Shown here in pieces: positions 6,793 through 13,076 of a stretch of 30,405 nt of DNA. Location: positions 1 through 30,405 of IMG/VR virus record IMGVR_UViG_3300038701_002509; one strand, 5' to 3'. How positions within the stretch are numbered: the first letter of the stretch is position 1; the number at the start of each line of letters is the position of its first letter. Both the position numbers and the translations under genes were made by a program. Under the pieces are notes generated by a model. The model was not told where the DNA came from, made no database searches, and was given only the letters and a program-made list of their open reading frames with translations. This DNA is from a virus.

Positions 6793-8291
6793 GCGCGATC
6801 GTCGATGATCCGGTTCTCCGGGCCAAGGTTGGCCTGTTCCTCCCGTACCAGGGGGGGTGGATCGCGGGCGGCCTTGGCCGCGGGTGGAAGCTCCGCCTAG
6901 CCGAGAAGAGCCGGCGAATCGGCATCACATGGGCGGAGGCGTACAGGCAGACGATCCTCGCGTCGAGCGCCGACGGCTGCGATTGCTTCTACGTCTCGAC
7001 GTCGCAGATCCTCGGGCGGGACTATATCGACGTAGTCGCGCAGTGGGCCCGCGGCCTCGAGGAGGCCATGCCGGGGCGGATCGTCAAGCGGATCCTGGCC
7101 GACAAGGTCGAGTTTATGAGCGGTCACAGCGTCACCGCTGTGACCAGCTCACCGCGGGCGCTCCGCGGAAAAGGGGGCGACGTTGTCGTCGACGAGGCGG
7201 CTCACCACGTCGACCTCGAGGCGATGTTGAAAGCCGCGAGCGCGGTCGGCAAGTGGTCACCCTACGGGCTCACGCTGATCAGCACGCACAACGGGGCCGA
7301 CAATCTCTTTGCGCAGATCGCCGACGAGATTCGCGACGGCAAGCGGCGCGGGATCCTTCACCGCGTGGACCTTCGCGAGGCGTGCGCGCAGGGGCTCTAC
7401 CGCCGGATCTGCGCCGTAAATCGGATGATCTGGACGCCGGAGGCTGAGAGGCGCTGGATCGAGGAGGCGCTCGAAGAGCCGGGCGCCGAAGAGGAATATC
7501 TCGTGATCCCCGCCCGCGGGAGTGGGGTGTACTTCCGCCTCGACCTCCTCACGCGGCAGGCCGACCCCGAGCTGCCGGTGTTGCACTGGAAGCCGGGCGA
7601 TGACTTCTTGCACGCCCCGGACCGCGACGCGACGGTGCGCGCCTGGTGTGTCGAGAACCTAGACCCGCTGATCGCCGCCCTCCCCCCTCGGCTCCCCGTG
7701 GGCATTGGTTCGGACTTTGCCCGCTCGGGAGACGGCGATCTCTCGTCGTTCGCCGTATCTGTCGAGCAGCGCGACCTATCGCTGCGGTTCCCGATCTCGA
7801 TCGAGCTCCGCGGAGTGCCCCACGCCGTGCAGGAGGAGATCCTAAAGTGGCTGATCGACGGCATCGGCCGACGGCTGCGCGGCGTGAAGATCGACGCCGC
7901 GGGCAACGGCTCAAGCCTCGCAGAGTTCGCCGTGAAGTACGTAGGCGACGTCAAGAAGCGCGGCAAGGCCGAGAGGGTCACGATGTCGCGAGAGTGGAAG
8001 GTGACCTATTTCGGGCGCTTCCGCCGGCGCCTCGAGGAGGGTACGGTGTGGATCCCCGCCGACGTCGACGTGCGCGACGACTTCCGCCTCGTGCGGCTCC
8101 TGCCGGGCGGGATCCCCTCGCTCCCGCCGAACAAGCGGACTCGCAGCACCCGTGACGGGGGGAAGCGGCACGGCGACGTCGCCGTCGCGATGATCGCCGC
8201 GGGGGCTGTGTTCCCGGAGACACCGAAGGGTCGCAGGCTGGCCTATACGCCGCGCCGCGGGGTCATCGGAGATCGGGGCGGGCTGTTTTGA
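6789..8291 (+). CDS. Large terminase subunit (Mu gp28-like)
   Basis: This 500-residue packaging motor has both expected domains. In the ATPase half, LPYQ (18-21) and EKSRRIGITWA (about 39-49) match the Q-motif and Walker A region of Mu gp28-type terminases, and VVVDEAAHH (about 132-140) is Walker B with catalytic Glu136. In the nuclease half, acidic residues stand at GIGSDFARSGD (D309), VKIDAAGN (D369) and KRHGDVAVA (D463). This is an RNase H-like triad. It pumps DNA into the prohead through the portal encoded at 10037 and cuts it when the head is full. The ATG overlaps the AlkB stop (ATGA) and its own stop overlaps the next TTG. Confidence 0.92.
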   Translation: MSAIVDDPVLRAKVGLFLPYQGGWIAGGLGRGWKLRLAEKSRRIGITWAEAYRQTILASSADGCDCFYVSTSQILGRDYIDVVAQWARGLEEAMPGRIVKRILADKVEFMSGHSVTAVTSSPRALRGKGGDVVVDEAAHHVDLEAMLKAASAVGKWSPYGLTLISTHNGADNLFAQIADEIRDGKRRGILHRVDLREACAQGLYRRICAVNRMIWTPEAERRWIEEALEEPGAEEEYLVIPARGSGVYFRLDLLTRQADPELPVLHWKPGDDFLHAPDRDATVRAWCVENLDPLIAALPPRLPVGIGSDFARSGDGDLSSFAVSVEQRDLSLRFPISIELRGVPHAVQEEILKWLIDGIGRRLRGVKIDAAGNGSSLAEFAVKYVGDVKKRGKAERVTMSREWKVTYFGRFRRRLEEGTVWIPADVDVRDDFRLVRLLPGGIPSLPPNKRTRSTRDGGKRHGDVAVAMIAAGAVFPETPKGRRLAYTPRRGVIGDRGGLF

Positions 8292-8722
8292 GCGGACCTA
8301 TCGCGGTGATCTGCGGAGGGCGTGACTACGAACTCACGGCCGCCGATCGTACGTGGCTCGCCGAGCAGCTCCGCGAGCGCGGGGTCGTCGGTGTCATCCA
8401 TGGGGACGCGAACACATGGCGCAAGGCGAACGCCTGGGGTCCTCGTCGAAGGGTCGGCGCCGACAGGATGGGCGCAGCGGTCGCTCGCGAGATCGGCCTG
8501 CCGGTGAAGGCGTACCCCTACCCCTCCGGGCGCGGGCGCCGTGGCGGGCCCGAGAGAAACGCGAGGATGGCGAAGATCGCCGCCGGTCGAGTCGGCTCGG
8601 TCGTGATCGCCTTTCCGGGCGGAGCGGGTACGGAGAACATGATCGCCGCGGCCGTGCGCCGCGGCCTCGAGGTTGTGAAGTCGCCGACGTGGGCGGCGGA
8701 GGAGTGGCAGCATGGAGATTGA
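8288..8722 (+). CDS. SLOG-family (DUF2493/YspA-like) nucleotide-binding protein
   Basis: The product has 144 residues with a TTG start overlapping the terminase stop (TTGA). It shows the Rossmann-like SLOG pattern: AVICGGRDY near the N-terminus, HGDAN and GADRMGAAVAREIGLPVKAYP in the middle, then GPERNARM and VIAFPGGAGTENMIAAA. These are the conserved stretches of the YspA/DUF2493 group. SLOG domains bind nucleotide-derived ligands and are discussed as sensors in nucleotide-signalling and conflict systems. The role of stand-alone phage copies is unknown. The family call is solid, while the function in this phage is open. Confidence 0.85.
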   Translation: MSGPIAVICGGRDYELTAADRTWLAEQLRERGVVGVIHGDANTWRKANAWGPRRRVGADRMGAAVAREIGLPVKAYPYPSGRGRRGGPERNARMAKIAAGRVGSVVIAFPGGAGTENMIAAAVRRGLEVVKSPTWAAEEWQHGD

Positions 8723-9044
8723 GGAACTAGGGGAAGATCGGATATTCGAGGCTTGGCCGCTCCTGCGGGAGTGTGTAGCCGCGATCAGGAGAGCAGCGGG
8801 GCGCTGGGGAAGTTTTCGGCCTCTGACGGGGGACGCGATCGGTGGGTGGACGTGGGAGGTCGGCTCACGGTTCATCATGCTCGACACCGAAGACGGGGGT
8901 GCAGAGTGGACTCTCACAACGGGCGACATCCACAGTAACGACGACGAAGACGACGGCCCGGCCGACGATGAAAACGGCAACAAGCCGACGCCTGAGCTTG
9001 CGGCGAGGTGTGGGGTGTGGCTTCTGCGGGGGCGTGGATCGTGA
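8712..9044 (+). CDS. Acidic protein of unknown function
   Basis: The product has 110 residues with an ATG at 8712 that overlaps the end of the SLOG gene in another frame. It contains a Trp-rich region (GGWTWEVGSRFIMLDTEDGGAEWTLTTG, about 44-71) that looks like beta strands. A strongly acidic tract (about 75-90, Asp/Glu run) follows. I do not recognise a family. It ends in a GTGA overlap with the next gene. Confidence 0.6.
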   Translation: MEIEELGEDRIFEAWPLLRECVAAIRRAAGRWGSFRPLTGDAIGGWTWEVGSRFIMLDTEDGGAEWTLTTGDIHSNDDEDDGPADDENGNKPTPELAARCGVWLLRGRGS

Positions 9045-9262
9045 CGGCCCGGACGCACGCCACGATCCACGCCAAGGCCCGCAGCGGCCCGCGGGTCGAG
9101 ATCCAGGTTCGCAGCGACAGGCACGGGACGCCCGCGTTGTGGGTGCGGGAGGAGAGCTCGGCGCCCGCGCTCGTCGTCGGCCGCCGGGCGCTCGTGGAAT
9201 TGCACTCGGCGCTCGAGCGCTTGCTTAGGACCGGGCGGTCCGGTGCTGGCGGTGAGGCTTGA
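9041..9262 (+). CDS. Small protein of unknown function
   Basis: The product has 73 residues from GTG 9041. This start is chosen because it overlaps the upstream stop (GTGA); an earlier in-frame GTG at 9008 is possible. The sequence suggests a strand-rich fold (ATIHAKARSGPRVEIQVRSDRHGTPALWVREE) and a C-terminal helix. I do not recognise a family. Confidence 0.5.
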   Translation: MTARTHATIHAKARSGPRVEIQVRSDRHGTPALWVREESSAPALVVGRRALVELHSALERLLRTGRSGAGGEA

Positions 9263-9462
9263 GCTACCTCGAGGAGCTTCGGATCCACGTGCAGCAGCTC
9301 GCGATAAAAGAGCCGCCGAGGGCCATAGGGTCATCGCTGGAGCGACTTGCGGAGATCAAGGCGGAGGAGGCGGCGACCCTGGCGAGGGTGCGCCGCGATG
9401 GAAGGGTACAGATCTCAGCCTTGGCTCTCGTCGCGTGGATCGCATGGCTCGCGCTGTCCTAG
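9259..9462 (+). CDS. Small single-pass membrane protein, unknown function
   Basis: The product has 67 residues with a TTG start overlapping the preceding stop (TTGA). A helical, charged N-terminal region (about 1-50) is followed by one hydrophobic segment at the extreme C-terminus (ISALALVAWIAWLALS, about 52-67). This suggests a tail-anchored protein. Its stop codon TAG lies inside the first of two 10-bp palindromes. No family is recognised. Confidence 0.55.
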   Translation: MSYLEELRIHVQQLAIKEPPRAIGSSLERLAEIKAEEAATLARVRRDGRVQISALALVAWIAWLALS

Positions 9463-9498
9463 GACGCGCCAGTCCTAGGACCGGTAGGACCGGAGGAC
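9456..9498. promoter_or_regulatory. Paired 10-bp palindromes (operator or hairpin)
   Basis: GTCCTAGGAC, a perfect palindrome, occurs at 9456-9465 and again at 9472-9481, 16 bp centre to centre. CCGGT and ACCGG arms follow at 9481-9485 and 9489-9493, with a further GGAC half-site ending at 9498. As DNA this looks like tandem operator sites. As RNA the two palindromes would pair into a 10-bp stem with a 6-base loop right after the stop of the preceding gene. No T-run follows, so a classic intrinsic terminator is not evident. Confidence 0.5.
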
Positions 9499-9527
9499 GT
9501 TGCTGTCACCTAGTTCGCCGCGGGGAC

Positions 9528-9908
9528 ATGCACATGAGACGGGACATGACACGGGTGTCGCCACGGGAGAGATCAGAGGCCGCCCCGGCCCTGCCGTGGC
9601 TGATCGATCTGGCCGGCGTAACAGGTGAGGAGGTGGGCCGACGACGCGACCGGCGCCTGCCCCCATGGAGCCCGGGGCACCGCTCGGCGGCTGATGCCGA
9701 CGATGAACTCGAGTTTCGCGCGAGGTGCTCGACTCCCCTCACTCTACGCACGCGGCCCTCGCAGACGCTCTCGCCTCGCTTCACCGGATCGTGCTGCAGA
9801 CCGAGCTCGCGGCACTCCTGCGACGTGGTGAGGTGTGGGAAGGCGACGGGCGGACGCTCGCCGAGCAGCTCTCGCAGAGAACCTCGCAACGCCTGGGGAT
9901 GCGCGTGA
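9528..9908 (+). CDS. Doubtful small ORF, possible 5' part of a frameshifted gene
   Basis: An ATG at 9528 opens a 126-codon frame. The first 60 or so codons (ALPWLIDLAGVTGEEVGRRRDRRL...DADDELEFR) show the normal strong GC third-position bias of the window. From about 9720 the frame degenerates into a Ser/Arg/Cys-rich shadow of the next gene. Either a short real gene ends with a junk tail, or one gene has been split by a frame change near 9715-9725 into the frame of the gene at 9725. No family is recognised. This is otherwise a 260-base stretch without a gene. Confidence 0.3.
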   Translation: MHMRRDMTRVSPRERSEAAPALPWLIDLAGVTGEEVGRRRDRRLPPWSPGHRSAADADDELEFRARCSTPLTLRTRPSQTLSPRFTGSCCRPSSRHSCDVVRCGKATGGRSPSSSRREPRNAWGCA

Positions 9909-10027
9909 TCGCTATGCCCTTCCTCCGCGCCGACGGCCGGCGCTGTGTTGACGTCGAGCTCACGGTCCCCCGGCTCGAAGGCTTCCACCTCGCCGCGGAC
10001 TTCCCGCGTAACACCGGGGGCGAGTAG
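9725..10027 (+). CDS. Small helical protein of unknown function
   Basis: The product has 100 residues from GTG 9725, the first usable start after an in-frame TGA at 9704. It is helical at first (AALADALASLHRIVLQTELAALLRRGEVWEGDGRTLAEQLSQRTSQRLG) and then strand-like (VIAMPFLRADGRRCVDVELTVPRLEGFHLAADF). No Shine-Dalgarno sequence is clear before 9725, which leaves the start open. The gene body contains the whole promoter-like motif of the portal gene near its end. Its TAG stop at 10025-10027 is the first half of the TAGCGT box. Confidence 0.55.
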   Translation: MLDSPHSTHAALADALASLHRIVLQTELAALLRRGEVWEGDGRTLAEQLSQRTSQRLGMRVIAMPFLRADGRRCVDVELTVPRLEGFHLAADFPRNTGGE

Positions 10028-10037
10028 CGTCTGCCGG
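9999..10037 (+). promoter_or_regulatory. Late promoter-like motif, copy A (leaderless), before the portal gene
   Basis: ACTTC (9999-10003), 4 bases, GTAAC (10008-10012), 12 bases, TAGCGT (10025-10030), then 6 bases to the GTG of the portal gene. TAGCGT fits a TANNNT -10 box. A start site 7 bases after its last T would fall on the G of the start codon, and no Shine-Dalgarno sequence is present. Four other copies with identical internal spacing occur in the window. Confidence 0.75.
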
Positions 10038-11269
10038 TGCTCTACGACCCTCACGGCCGCCCGGTTTCCGTGGCGAGGCTCAAGCGGGAACAGGCGACGC
10101 CGGAGGCGGGGCGCCCGCTCAAGCTCGAGGATCTGGATTCGATGACGCCGGGCCGCCTGCGCAGGATCTTCAAAGCGCAGGACGAAGGCGAGATACACGA
10201 CCTCGTCGCCTACGCATCGAACGTCGAGCGGTTAGACGGGCACATCGGCGCACAGATCGGTGTTCGCAAGCTCGCGGTCTGTGCCCTTCCCTGGAAGGTC
10301 GAGCCCGTCAACGAGGACGAGCGGGGCAAGGCCATCGCCGCGGAGGTGCGCGAGCTGATCGCCGAGCCGGCCTGGTGCGACCTGATCGCGGGGCTCCAGG
10401 GGGCGGTGCTCGGCCCCTATGCGGCGGTCGAGATCCTCTGGGATACCAGCTCGAGCCAGTGGCGGCCGCGGGCGTATGAGGCCCGCGATCTCCGGTGGCT
10501 CAAGACCGTTGACGGTGTGCCCCACCTCCGCAACGCGGCCGGCGACGGTGTCGAGCCTCTCAACCCCTACGGGTGGGCGATCCATCGAACCGGCCGCTAT
10601 AGCGGGCCGATCACTCGCGACGGCCTCGCCCGGGGGCTGTCAGCGCTGCGCCTGATGAAGAGCCTAGGCGCTCGCGCGTGGCTGCAGTTCGCCGAGGTGT
10701 GCGGCTTGCCCTTCCGCCTGGTGCGCTACCCCGACGACGCGAGCACCGACGAGCAGGATCTCTACAAGGCGATGGCCCGCGATCTCGGTCTCGACGGGTG
10801 GGCCGCGATCCCGATGGGTGCAGAGGTCGAGTTCGTCGAGCCGAAGAGCGCGACCGAAGGCGACTTTCACCAGCGCCTATGCGACTGGTGCGACGCGCAG
10901 GCGAGCAAGCTGATCGTCTTCCAGACGATGACCGCCGACTCTGGGGCCTCGCGCTCTCAGAGCGAGACGCACAAGAGCATGCTCGACATGGCGATCGCCA
11001 ACGACTCGCGGAGGGTGTGCGCGACCGCCAAGGCGGCGGCGATCGACCCTTATCTCGCGCTGAATCACGGGCCGGACACGGGCCGGCTGGTCAAGGTCTC
11101 GCAGGACTGCACGCAGCCCCTAAGCGTTGACGCGCTGATCGAGACCGCGTGCAAGCTGGGGGATCGCGGGGTTCCTGTCGAGACCTCACAGCTCCTCGAG
11201 GCGCTGCGCTTGCGCCAGGCCGGCCAAGGCGAAGGGGCACTCATTCCCAAGATCGGGAACGCGGCCTAG
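10037..11269 (+). CDS. Portal protein (Mu gp29-like, DUF935)
   Basis: This 410-residue protein is recognised by several DUF935 features. MTPGRLRRIFKAQDEGEIHDLVAYASNVERLDGHIGAQIGVRKLAV lies near the N-terminus. A middle section KSLGARAWLQFAEVCGLPFRLVRYP is characteristic of these portals. FQTMTADSGASRSQSETHKSMLDMAIANDSR corresponds to the Q(T)xTxxxGxSGSxAxxxVH stretch of Mu gp29 relatives. A dodecamer would form the DNA channel at one vertex of the head and dock the terminase. Mu gp29 is somewhat longer, so the C-terminus may be trimmed. The GTG start lies directly behind the promoter-like motif copy A and has no Shine-Dalgarno sequence. Confidence 0.9.
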   Translation: MLYDPHGRPVSVARLKREQATPEAGRPLKLEDLDSMTPGRLRRIFKAQDEGEIHDLVAYASNVERLDGHIGAQIGVRKLAVCALPWKVEPVNEDERGKAIAAEVRELIAEPAWCDLIAGLQGAVLGPYAAVEILWDTSSSQWRPRAYEARDLRWLKTVDGVPHLRNAAGDGVEPLNPYGWAIHRTGRYSGPITRDGLARGLSALRLMKSLGARAWLQFAEVCGLPFRLVRYPDDASTDEQDLYKAMARDLGLDGWAAIPMGAEVEFVEPKSATEGDFHQRLCDWCDAQASKLIVFQTMTADSGASRSQSETHKSMLDMAIANDSRRVCATAKAAAIDPYLALNHGPDTGRLVKVSQDCTQPLSVDALIETACKLGDRGVPVETSQLLEALRLRQAGQGEGALIPKIGNAA

Positions 11270-11278
11270 GATGCACCG

Positions 11279-11485
11279 ATGAAGCGCCTTCCACTCACAT
11301 CAATGATCCTCGCCCTAGCCCCGCTCGCCTGCATCGGCGGCGACGAGGATCCTGCGCCCGCCAAGCCCGCCGCCGACAAGCCGGGAAAGGTCGAGCGCGT
11401 CGAGCAGGTCGACGTGACGAAAGCCGGAACCGGCACCGGCACCGGCACCGGCACCGGCACCACGCCCGAGAAGGACGGGGCGTGA
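11279..11485 (+). CDS. Small lipoprotein with Gly-Thr repeat, possible spanin/Rz1-type
   Basis: The product has 68 residues. A short signal sequence (MKRLPLTSMILALAPLAC) ends in a lipobox-like LAC with Cys18, followed by a charged Pro/Ala/Lys stretch and a Gly-Thr repeat (about 52-61). Small lipoproteins near an endolysin often serve as outer-membrane spanins, and this one lies in a group of small membrane proteins ahead of the amidase. That role is inference, since no partner inner-membrane spanin with a long coiled coil is seen. The lipobox is imperfect, with Pro at -3. ATG 11279 lies 9 bases after the portal stop without a clear Shine-Dalgarno sequence. Confidence 0.6.
   Translation: MKRLPLTSMILALAPLACIGGDEDPAPAKPAADKPGKVERVEQVDVTKAGTGTGTGTGTGTTPEKDGA
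11429..11461 (+). repeat. ACCGGC hexanucleotide repeat, 5.5 copies
   Basis: Five perfect copies of ACCGGC run from 11429 to 11458, and ACC completes half a sixth. In frame they encode alternating Gly and Thr in the small lipoprotein. The unit is 6 bp, so slippage would change length by two residues without frameshift. Confidence 0.9.
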
Positions 11486-11488
11486 ACC

Positions 11489-11734
11489 TTGCGCCGGCTC
11501 GCCACCGTGCCGCGCTGGGTTTCGCTCCCGGTGTTTGCGCTGGGGATCGCGCTCGTCAAGTGGCTGGATCTGATCGGGCGCGATGCGATGCTCGTGATCG
11601 GCACGGGGGCGAGCTTCGAGGCCTTCTATCTCTGGCGGGCCTGGGCTCGCAGGAGCGACACACCGGACGACACCACTCCATCCCTGCGGCCCGAACGGGT
11701 GACCGAAATCAGGAGGAAGGCCCTCGGGGAGTGA
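11489..11734 (+). CDS. Small membrane protein, possible holin
   Basis: The product is 81 residues if the TTG at 11489 is used; it lies 3 bases after the lipoprotein stop. Two hydrophobic segments are visible (VSLPVFALGIALVKWLDLI, about 11-29, and AMLVIGTGASFEAFYLWRAW, about 33-52). A charged soluble tail (about 53-81) follows. Size, two membrane spans, charged C-terminus and position ahead of an amidase fit a holin. Holins cannot be named from sequence alone, so this is a context call. The next gene starts in a GTGA overlap. Confidence 0.55.
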   Translation: MRRLATVPRWVSLPVFALGIALVKWLDLIGRDAMLVIGTGASFEAFYLWRAWARRSDTPDDTTPSLRPERVTEIRRKALGE

Positions 11735-11910
11735 GTGCGGGCGGGTCGGCTACGTCGTGGGATATGGTCCGCGAGGTGTCGTGCGCCGAACTCGGCCGCG
11801 CCTCCCCGCCTCCAGTCGATCCGCCTCGCCGGTCGATCCGCGTTCTCTACTTGATGTTGTTCGCCGGCATGTGCGCGGGGTTCTTCTTGCAGTCGCAAGG
11901 GGCGCTCTAA
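11731..11910 (+). CDS. Small single-span membrane protein in the lysis group
   Basis: The product has 59 residues from GTG 11731, overlapping the preceding stop (GTGA). A soluble N-terminal part of about 36 residues is followed by one membrane segment (IRVLYLMLFAGMCAGFFLQ) and a short tail. It could be an antiholin, a type III-like holin or an accessory spanin component. No family is recognised. The frame is open far upstream, but that part shadows the neighbouring genes. Confidence 0.5.
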   Translation: MSAGGSATSWDMVREVSCAELGRASPPPVDPPRRSIRVLYLMLFAGMCAGFFLQSQGAL

Positions 11911-11921
11911 GAAGCCGGGCG

Positions 11922-11960
11922 ACTTCTGCCGTAACGCTCCGGGCGCCTAGCGTCTGCCGA
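11922..11960 (+). promoter_or_regulatory. Late promoter-like motif, copy B (leaderless), before the TM peptide and amidase
   Basis: ACTTC (11922-11926), 4 bases, GTAAC (11931-11935), 12 bases, TAGCGT (11948-11953), then CTGCCG and ATG at 11960. The six bases between box and start codon are the same as in copy A. A start site at the A of ATG would give a leaderless message. Confidence 0.75.
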
Positions 11961-12049
11961 TGCATGTGCTCCGAGCGCTTGCCGCGGCCCTTCTGTGCGT
12001 CGTGGTGTTCCTCCTTCTCTTCGCTCCGGCCCCGGGGGTGGCTTGGTGA
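11960..12049 (+). CDS. 29-residue transmembrane peptide
   Basis: A 29-codon frame begins at ATG 11960, exactly where promoter copy B would start transcription. It encodes MHVLRALAAALLCVVVFLLL followed by FAPAPGVAW, which is essentially one membrane helix. Its TGA overlaps the GTG of the amidase gene (GTGA), so it is the leader of the amidase operon. It could be a small holin or antiholin, could supply a signal-anchor function, or could be a coupling leader that lets a leaderless message reach the amidase start. It resembles no named family I know. Confidence 0.6.
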   Translation: MHVLRALAAALLCVVVFLLLFAPAPGVAW

Positions 12050-12687
12050 TCGTCGTCGACCTACAGGGAGAGGCCGACCCGCAAGCGCTGGTGTCACGGG
12101 GTAAGGCCCCGCGCCGATACCGTCGAGACGTCGAGCGGGTCGACACGATCATGATCCACCAGGGCGGCGCCCGCTTCGGCCTGTCCCGCCGGGCGAAGGC
12201 CCGCATAGCGGCGGGGGGATGCGCCGTCACAGAGGCCGCGCGGCGGGGGCTGAGGTTGCCCTATCACGTCGTCGGTGTTGTCACGCCGGACGGGCGCCCG
12301 GGGGTCGCGGACGTGTGGCCGTCGTCGGTCTACACGTACGCCTCGAACGATCTGAACAGGAGGAGCATTGCGGTCGGGATCCTCGGGAACTTCCCGCGCT
12401 TCGATCGCCGATGGGATCGGCACCGTCACTCCTCGCTCGAGGATGCGGCGGCGCTCATGCTCGCAGGTGGGCAAGCGCTCGAGGTCGCGGCGGCTCGGTT
12501 CACAGGGTGCGCGCCGCTGGTGCTCACTCACTCGCAGGTCACCGACGATCGCCCGCGCTGCCCTGGCGAACACATCGTCGCCCATGTGCTCGCTCCGGCC
12601 GTGCGAGCGGGGCTGGTGCGGGTCGACCCTGACCACGCGCAGGGGGGCGGGCAAGCGTGGCCGGAGGAGTGGCGTAGACACCTATAG
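12046..12687 (+). CDS. Endolysin: PGRP-type N-acetylmuramoyl-L-alanine amidase
   Basis: This 213-residue enzyme is related to T7 lysozyme and the amidase_2 family. IMIHQGG supplies zinc ligand H38, LTHSQVTDDRPRCPGEHI supplies H162 and C172, and SSVYTYASNDLNRRSIAVGILGNF (about 93-116) is the conserved Nx5Ixxxx(G)N-type strand of the fold. The family cuts the amide bond between muramic acid and L-alanine in peptidoglycan, causing lysis. No signal peptide is present, so it needs a holin to reach the wall. The small membrane genes just before it are candidates. GTG start in a GTGA overlap. The first 30 residues are not part of the core fold. Confidence 0.85.
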   Translation: MIVVDLQGEADPQALVSRGKAPRRYRRDVERVDTIMIHQGGARFGLSRRAKARIAAGGCAVTEAARRGLRLPYHVVGVVTPDGRPGVADVWPSSVYTYASNDLNRRSIAVGILGNFPRFDRRWDRHRHSSLEDAAALMLAGGQALEVAAARFTGCAPLVLTHSQVTDDRPRCPGEHIVAHVLAPAVRAGLVRVDPDHAQGGGQAWPEEWRRHL

Positions 12688-12719
12688 GGACGCCCTCCGG
12701 TGAGAAAGATGACGCCTAG

Positions 12720-12759
12720 ACTTCTCGTGTAACGGGTGCCCTCGCTAGCGTCGTCGGCA
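12720..12759 (+). promoter_or_regulatory. Late promoter-like motif, copy C (leaderless), before the Cys-rich gene and head operon
   Basis: ACTTC (12720-12724), 4 bases, GTAAC (12729-12733), 12 bases, TAGCGT (12746-12751), then 7 bases to ATG 12759. It lies in a 71-base intergenic gap after the amidase and has no Shine-Dalgarno sequence between box and start codon. Confidence 0.75.
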
Positions 12760-13076
12760 TGACGATCGCTGCCTCGCTCCTCGCTTCTGTCATCCTCTGG
12801 TGCGGCCAGGCGTTCGCCCCGTGCGGGGCGGCGGGTGACGGCTGCTCGGGTGACTCGCACTGCTACCGCGGCAAGCTCGACGATCAGGAGATCGCGACGT
12901 GTGCCCTGGAGTGCAAGACCGACGTCGATTGTCCCGTCGTCGACGGCATCGAAACCGAGTGCTTCGACGATGCGGGATCGTATGGGTGCTTCGTGCCCTG
13001 TGAGACCGCCGCCGACTGTCTCGCCGAGGGTGCGCTCTGCGACGGCGAGCGCTGCTTGTGGGCGGTGGCTGGATAG
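12759..13076 (+). CDS. Secreted Cys-rich small protein (accessory)
   Basis: The product has 105 residues with a signal peptide (MTIAASLLASVILWCGQAFA). The mature part has 12 cysteines, enough for six disulfides, in two rough repeats of the type CxxxCxxxxDC...C...GC (TCALECKTDVDCP... and CFVPCETAADCLAEGALC). Small Cys-rich exported domains like this are common in myxobacteria, not in phage head operons. It stands first behind promoter copy C and is directly followed by the protease gene. It may be a lysogenic-conversion product, an inhibitor of envelope proteases or a lysis accessory. These roles are inference. A virion role is unlikely because cytoplasmic assembly does not support disulfides. 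Confidence 0.65.
   Translation: MTIAASLLASVILWCGQAFAPCGAAGDGCSGDSHCYRGKLDDQEIATCALECKTDVDCPVVDGIETECFDDAGSYGCFVPCETAADCLAEGALCDGERCLWAVAG

Noticed and set aside
8243-9334. Minus-strand open frame (363 codons) across several small genes
   Set aside because: It spans multiple plus-strand genes with overlapping stop-start signals and has a composition typical of antisense shadows.
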